Positions 6,234 through 9,321 of a stretch of DNA of 9,321 bases are shown here, piece after piece; the stretch's first letter is position 1; each line of letters begins with the position of its first letter. This stretch comes from an uncultured Eubacteriales bacterium (lineage in GTDB: Bacteria; Bacillota; Clostridia; Oscillospirales; CAG-272). The stretch is taken from assembly GCA_934526185.1 (NCBI GenBank), contig CAKTAA010000082.1, forward strand, positions 1 to 9,321, given 5' to 3'. The position numbers and the translations under genes were made by a program. A model generated the notes under the pieces. It was given only the letters and a program-made list of their open reading frames with translations. It was not told where the DNA came from and ran no database searches.

Positions 6234-7473
6234 TTTTACTTTTTTGATTTTAGGGCAGATTAGCTCCCTGATTGGAAATTACACGCTAAAATTCGCCCTA
6301 TCCATGTATGTATTGGAGCAAACCGGATCAGCTTCTATTTTTGCAGGGCTGTTGGCACTGGCTATGCTCCCTACGATTTTGCTGTCTCCTTTTGGCGGAA
6401 TCCTCGCAGACCGGGCAAACCGCCGCAATATCATGGTCGCGCTGGATACTCTTTCCGGGCTGTCTGTACTGATTGCCAGCTTTGCTATGGCACTCGGACA
6501 GGATATTTTCGTCATCGGCGCCTTGCTGATTATTTTGTCGGTATTGGGTGCTTTTGAATCACCCACCGTGCAAGCCTGTGTCCCGCAAATGCTATCCGGA
6601 GATAACATCGTAAAAGGGAATGCTGTCGTCAATCAGGTGGCTTCTGTTGCTTCCTTGATTACCCCGTTTTTGGGCAGTGTATTTTATACCGCATTTGGAA
6701 TCCGTCCGGTATTTTATGCTGCGGTAGTATGCTTCTTTGTAACTGCACTGCTTGAATGCTTTATCCGGCTGGATTACAAAAAGCCCGAACAAAAAATGGG
6801 GATTGGCGCAATCATCAAAGAAGATTTCTCTGTCAGTATGCACTTTTTGCGCCGGGAACAGCCCGGTATTATGAAACTTCTTCTGCTGGCAGCGGCCGTG
6901 AGCCTGTTTGTAGCGGGCACTGCTGTGGTAGGCTTTCCCTATTTGGTACGTACCGTGTTGGGACTTTCAGCAACTCATTATGGCATTGCGGAAAGTGCCA
7001 TGGGTGTTGCGTCTATTTTGGGAAGTCTGTGCGTCGTGGTATTAGCGAAAAAGCTGCGGGTGCGCCATCTTGCCATAGTTTTAGTATCCTTTGGGATCTG
7101 CCTCATTCCGTGCGGTATTACTTTCCTGCTGCCGATAAGTACTTTTACCCGTTATCTGATTTTGCTCATCATGTTTTGTGCTTGCCAGCTTGGATGTAGT
7201 TTGTTTTCCACTTATGCCATTTCCATCATACAGGAACGAACACCGGATCATCTGATGGGCAAGGTGATGTCCTATGTATTTACGCTCTCTATGTGTGCGC
7301 AACCGATAGGACAGATTGTTTACGGAGCCTTGTTCGACCAGTTTGTGGGCAGCGCCTATTGGGTACTAATTCCAAGCGGTTTTATTGTGTGTTTGATCGG
7401 ACTGGCTTCCACCGGATTTTTTACGAAGTTTGAAAAGCAAGCTTCTACACTAGTTGAAAAAGAAACCATTTGA
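6208..7473 (+). CDS. MFS drug-efflux transporter, Mef/DHA3-like
   Basis: A 421-residue protein with about 12 hydrophobic segments. ATG 6208 has AGGAGG at a proper distance; a TTG at 6184 would add eight residues but has no site. It opens MKQKLFTRNFTFLILGQ, carries 'LSMYVLEQTGSAS' in the first helices and a motif-A-type loop 'GGILADRANRR' (63-73) after helix 2, with a matching 'AKKLRVRH' loop in the second half. Other traits fitting DHA3-type antiporters are 'FESPTVQACVPQML' and 'ERTPDHLMGKVMS'. This family includes macrolide exporters of the Mef type, working by proton exchange in the cytoplasmic membrane, but the substrate here is unknown. It follows the ABC genes with no terminator between them, so it is probably under the same TetR control. 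Its stop codon overlaps the ribosome site of the next gene. Confidence 0.9.
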   Translation: MKQKLFTRNFTFLILGQISSLIGNYTLKFALSMYVLEQTGSASIFAGLLALAMLPTILLSPFGGILADRANRRNIMVALDTLSGLSVLIASFAMALGQDIFVIGALLIILSVLGAFESPTVQACVPQMLSGDNIVKGNAVVNQVASVASLITPFLGSVFYTAFGIRPVFYAAVVCFFVTALLECFIRLDYKKPEQKMGIGAIIKEDFSVSMHFLRREQPGIMKLLLLAAAVSLFVAGTAVVGFPYLVRTVLGLSATHYGIAESAMGVASILGSLCVVVLAKKLRVRHLAIVLVSFGICLIPCGITFLLPISTFTRYLILLIMFCACQLGCSLFSTYAISIIQERTPDHLMGKVMSYVFTLSMCAQPIGQIVYGALFDQFVGSAYWVLIPSGFIVCLIGLASTGFFTKFEKQASTLVEKETI

Positions 7474-7512
7474 AGGAGGTGGTGACAAGATGGGAAATTA
7501 GCCGTACTGGAC

Positions 7513-7986
7513 TTGGAGGAATCCGGCGGGCAGATTGGTGAAAAGCTGTTTGCCCTGCTTTCTCCCAAGCAAAAGAAGGAACTGGCTCAATTTATCCATG
7601 ACTATGAGGCCGGTAATATTCCTGCTTCTGTCCCATACGCCATCATCTTTCAAGAACAGCAAAACACGCCGGACCAACCCCTAACAGAAATCCGGGAAGG
7701 TGATTTGTACTTCTGCTTGGAGCAGCGCCTTGTCACTGTGCGGGGCCAGGTAATCCCGCTGACGGTCAAGGAATTTGACATTTTCTCGTTGCTCATCCAG
7801 CACCCTGGACGTGTGTACTCCTATGAAGTGATTCTGGACTTGGTCTGGCAGGAGGACTACAGTTACTATTCCCGCAAAGCGGTCAACAACCATATCAGCA
7901 ACCTGCGACGGAAAATAAAGATAGCGCCGGATGTGCCGGACTATGTGAAAAGCGTCTATGGCGTGGGCTATAAATTTGAAATCTGA
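7513..7986 (+). CDS. Stand-alone OmpR/PhoB-type winged-helix regulator with disturbed start
   Basis: From TTG 7513 the protein has 157 residues. Residues 1-57 are a helical N-terminus ('KLFALLSPKQKKELAQFI') without a receiver domain. Residues 60-157 are a complete OmpR-type DNA-binding domain: 'VIPLTVKEFDIFSLLIQHPGRVYSYEVIL', then 'SRKAVNNHISNLRRKI' (recognition helix) and the closing 'VYGVGYKFEI'. Such orphan regulators are common in conjugative elements of Clostridia. The only good ribosome site (AGGAGGT, 7474-7480) serves ATG 7490, which reads M-G-N-stop. In the gene's own frame the DNA after that ATG reads G-K-L-A-V-L-D-L, so loss of a single base in the run GGG at 7492-7494 explains the break. 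TTG 7513 and CTG 7507 are the only start candidates left, both without a ribosome site. The gene may be translated poorly, or the lost base may be a sequencing error. Confidence 0.82.
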   Translation: MEESGGQIGEKLFALLSPKQKKELAQFIHDYEAGNIPASVPYAIIFQEQQNTPDQPLTEIREGDLYFCLEQRLVTVRGQVIPLTVKEFDIFSLLIQHPGRVYSYEVILDLVWQEDYSYYSRKAVNNHISNLRRKIKIAPDVPDYVKSVYGVGYKFEI

Positions 7987-7995
7987 GGAATGCCA

Positions 7996-8029
7996 TCATG
8001 GCTTGAAACGGCCATGAGGGTATTTTTTT
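7996..8029 (+). terminator. Terminator-like hairpin after the winged-helix gene
   Basis: TCATGGC (7996-8002) and GCCATGA (8011-8017) form a perfect seven-pair stem with an eight-base loop, ten bases after the winged-helix stop. GGGTA and then seven T residues follow. The T tract is five bases from the stem, further than usual, and it takes part in the next structure too, so this may be a conditional rather than a simple terminator. Confidence 0.5.
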
Positions 8030-8153
8030 GCGAAAATACCTATAAAAATACCCTTCAAAATGTCACGACTAATAGAAGGATATTTTTTGAGTTTTTCTGT
8101 TTAGACAGCAACTATTCCCCGAAAAATGAACAGATATATGAAAGGGTATTTTT
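8018..8153 (+). promoter_or_regulatory. Leader with mutually exclusive hairpins (attenuator-like)
   Basis: One A-rich segment, AAAAATACCCTTC (8044-8056), can pair with three different T-rich ones: GGGTATTTTT (8018-8027, 10 perfect pairs), GAAGGATATTTTTT (8075-8088, one mismatch) and AAGGGTATTTTT (8142-8153, 12 perfect pairs). The first T-rich segment can pair instead with AAAATACC (8033-8040). The pairing with 8075-8088 ends in a T tract like a terminator. The pairing with 8142-8153 would cover an AAAGGG site and the TTG 8152 start. This is the logic of transcription attenuation or start masking upstream of the cysteine-rich VLP gene. It resembles, from memory, the leaders of Tn916-type tetracycline-resistance genes, which is an unchecked impression. 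Confidence 0.5.
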
Positions 8154-8562
8154 GACCGTCCGAAAGGAGGTGATAGAAATCAAAGAGAAAATCCCCGTGA
8201 TGACCTACTCCCAATACCGCAGAGCAAGAAAACTGGTCCATCAGTGCTGCAACTATGAGAGCGGGAACTGCCTTGCCCTTGACGCTGGAGAAGAATGTGT
8301 GTGCGTGCAAAGCATTTCCTACTCTCTGCTATGTAGGTGGTTCCGTTCTGCTGTCCTGCCTTTAGATGAACCTTTGGCGACTGCTTTGCTTCATCGGAAA
8401 GAACATAAACGGTGCGCTGTCTGCGGCCAACCCTTTCCTCCCGGTTCCAACCGGGCAAAATACTGCAAGTCCTGTGCCGCCATCGTTCACCGCAGGCAGA
8501 AAACAACCAGCGACCGGAAAAGGCATGCTACCTGCGGACAATTAGAGACGAAAAAGCCTTGA
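8152..8562 (+). CDS. Cysteine-rich VLP domain protein
   Basis: The recognisable part runs from 'IKEKIPVMTYSQYRRARKL' (about 10-28 counted from TTG 8152) to the end. It has 11 cysteines: 'HQCCNYESGNCLALD' (30-44), 'CVCV' (49-52), 'SISYSLLCRWF' (54-64), the 'AVLP' block that names the family, then a zinc-ribbon-like pair 'CAVC' (88-91) and 'CKSC' (105-108) followed by 'VHRRQK'. The family is frequent in conjugative elements of gut Firmicutes. The zinc-binding role is inferred and no function is established. The start is uncertain. TTG 8152 has AAAGGG five bases before it. A far better AAAGGAGG (8163-8170) precedes no normal start codon at the right distance. ATG 8200 would lose the family's first residues. 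The frame is open back to ATG 7990, giving 190 residues, but that extension covers the hairpin leader and looks non-coding. The last codons lie inside the long inverted repeat. Confidence 0.8.
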   Translation: MTVRKEVIEIKEKIPVMTYSQYRRARKLVHQCCNYESGNCLALDAGEECVCVQSISYSLLCRWFRSAVLPLDEPLATALLHRKEHKRCAVCGQPFPPGSNRAKYCKSCAAIVHRRQKTTSDRKRHATCGQLETKKP

Positions 8563-8651
8563 TTCTGCGGGCTTTGCAAGCGCCGGTCAACGGGATAGAG
8601 GGATAAATCCCTTATGCCCGCCCAGAACGAGCTTCTAATTGTCCGCACAGG
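8531..8651. repeat. Long nested inverted repeat overlapping the VLP gene end
   Basis: TGCGGACAATTAGA (8533-8546) is repeated perfectly inverted as TCTAATTGTCCGCA (8634-8647), and CC/GG outside continues it across a two-base bulge. Inside, TTCTGCGGGC pairs with GCCCGCCCAGAA (two-base bulge), and inside that AGGGATAAATCCCT is a 14-base palindrome. The whole can fold as one cruciform or RNA rod of about 120 bases. It could be a nicking or transfer origin, a replication site, or a structured RNA. No T tract follows, so it is not an ordinary terminator. Confidence 0.6.
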
Positions 8652-8929
8652 CGCCTGACCTAAACGGGATTTCCCCGGACAGGCAGCAGGCTAAGTACAT
8701 ATAGGTTCCCGCTTCATTTTGTCTGCCTAAACGGGAATATTCAGGATTGGTTTTTCAGAACATGGCAAAGCTGACACTCTGGAACGCCCATATTCTACAT
8801 TTCAGTCCGTGGTTTTCCTGCCTCTCTGACAGCCCGGATTTAGACGGTAGTTAATAAAAAAGAGTTAAATACAAAATAGTCAATATCAATCAATCTATCA
8901 TAGCGATGGATGGATAGGAAGGAGAATTT
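8652..8929. other. Non-coding spacer before the RepA_N gene with direct repeat
   Basis: No gene is supported here. CCTAAACGGGA occurs twice in direct orientation (8659-8669 and 8726-8736, 67 bases apart), and short inverted segments lie between the copies (AGGCAG/CTGCCT, TTCCCG/CGGGAA). From about 8850 the DNA turns AT-rich with short ATCA and GATG runs, as expected of a promoter zone, but no pair of boxes is convincing. The repeats next to an initiator gene could belong to a replication or transfer origin, which is inference. Confidence 0.35.
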
Positions 8930-9277
8930 ATGATTCCATACAAAACAGATACCGATATTTCGTCTTACATCATTTTCCCCCGTTTTCTTATCCCCCTAGA
9001 CTTATCCAATGACGCCAAGGTGCTGTACGTCCTACTTTTGGACCGGGCGGGGATTTCCAGGAAGAAAGGATACATCGAAGCGGATGGGACTATCCGCCTG
9101 TACTTCACTGTGGAGGATGCCAAAGCGAAACTTCGCCGAAGCAGGCAGGTGGCAACACGGGCGTTTCACGAACTGGAATCCTGCGGTTTGATCTTCCGCC
9201 GGAAACAGGGCCTTGGCAGACCGGCTGTGATCACCTTGAATCTGCCGGCTGGCGAAAAGAGAGGCGCCAATGATTGA
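8930..9277 (+). CDS. RepA_N-type replication initiator domain protein, short form
   Basis: A 115-residue protein from ATG 8930 with AAGGAGAA seven bases before it. It matches the N-terminal winged-helix domain of RepA_N plasmid initiators: 'FPRFLIPLDLSNDAKVLYVLLLDRA' (17-41), 'DGTIRLYFTVEDAKAKL' (52-68), the recognition helix region 'SRQVATRAFHELESCGLI' (71-88) and the wing 'RKQGLGRPAVI' (90-100). Typical plasmid RepA_N proteins continue for 150-250 more residues, while this one stops, as is usual for copies in integrative elements of Clostridia. Whether the short form starts replication or only binds DNA is unknown. It overlaps the next gene by eight bases, so the two are probably translationally coupled. 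Confidence 0.85.
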   Translation: MIPYKTDTDISSYIIFPRFLIPLDLSNDAKVLYVLLLDRAGISRKKGYIEADGTIRLYFTVEDAKAKLRRSRQVATRAFHELESCGLIFRRKQGLGRPAVITLNLPAGEKRGAND

Positions 9278-9321
9278 TGAACAAAAGCTGTATGAGCTGC
9301 TGAAAGACTTTGACCTTGGCG
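9270..9321 (+). CDS. Start of an unidentified gene, cut by the window edge
   Basis: ATG 9270 lies inside the last codons of the RepA_N gene and opens a frame MIDEQKLYELLKDFDLG that runs off the right edge after 17 codons. GAGAGG stands six bases before it. The overlap with the preceding gene and the helical, acidic start suggest a real gene of the same operon. Too little is visible to name it; a replication or mobilisation protein of the element would fit the position. Confidence 0.55.
   Translation, partial: MIDEQKLYELLKDFDLG

Noticed and set aside
7990..8151. N-terminal extension of the VLP protein from ATG 7990
   Set aside because: The extension covers hairpins and T tracts and has no family resemblance; I kept it as a possible leader only.
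8412..8606. Plus-strand ORF of 64 codons overlapping the VLP gene end
   Set aside because: It is a shadow frame of the VLP gene and runs into the inverted repeat.
8531..8651. Reading the inverted repeat as an integron attC site or insertion-sequence ends
   Set aside because: The core GTTRRRY/RYYYAAC motifs were not seen, and no transposase lies between the arms, which are only 87 bases apart.

Overview
The window looks like accessory DNA of a gut-type Firmicute (class Clostridia), most of it inside an integrative/conjugative or plasmid-like element. The grounds are family-level: the RepA_N-type initiator, the cysteine-rich VLP protein and the stand-alone OmpR-type winged-helix regulator at the right end are typical of conjugative elements in Clostridia. 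Strong AGGAGG-type ribosome binding sites occur throughout, and GTG or TTG starts appear likely. No rRNA, tRNA, CRISPR array, transposase or integrase was seen.

Layout. (1) Positions 1-1137, minus strand: two adjacent genes, a DUF1906 (Rv2525c-like glycoside-hydrolase-like) protein followed by a bacterial Ig-like (Big_2) protein cut by the window edge. (2) Positions 1138-1701: no convincing gene. It holds a 16-base palindrome, a very strong hairpin terminator and a 49-residue proline-rich reading frame with no start, so it may be the junction of two DNA segments. (3) Positions 1702-3715, minus strand: a two-gene unit of a DUF1413-like small protein and a remarkable ORF in which the N-terminal half of an AAA+ ATPase runs in frame into the C-terminal half of a subtilisin-like (S8) protease. 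Both enzymes have lost essential parts at the joint. (4) Positions 3866-7473, plus strand: a TetR regulator with a consensus promoter and a palindromic operator, then an ABC-2 ATPase, its permease and an MFS exporter. A related palindrome lies on the promoter of the ABC unit, which suggests one TetR-controlled export cassette. (5) Positions 7490-9321, plus strand: element backbone, with a winged-helix regulator whose natural start seems frameshifted, a leader with alternative hairpins, the cysteine-rich VLP gene, a long inverted repeat, an unassigned 280-base spacer, a short RepA_N gene and the first codons of another gene.

How they work together. The TetR protein probably senses a toxic compound and releases both its own promoter and that of the exporters. 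The MFS stop codon lies at the ribosome binding site of the backbone regulator, so the export cassette appears to be cargo placed directly before the element's core genes. The DUF1413/AAA/S8 unit diverges from the TetR gene and is probably separate cargo. Its AAA-subtilase pair is known in other bacteria as two full-length genes, and the fused form here is most simply read as an in-frame deletion product, though a working chimera cannot be excluded.
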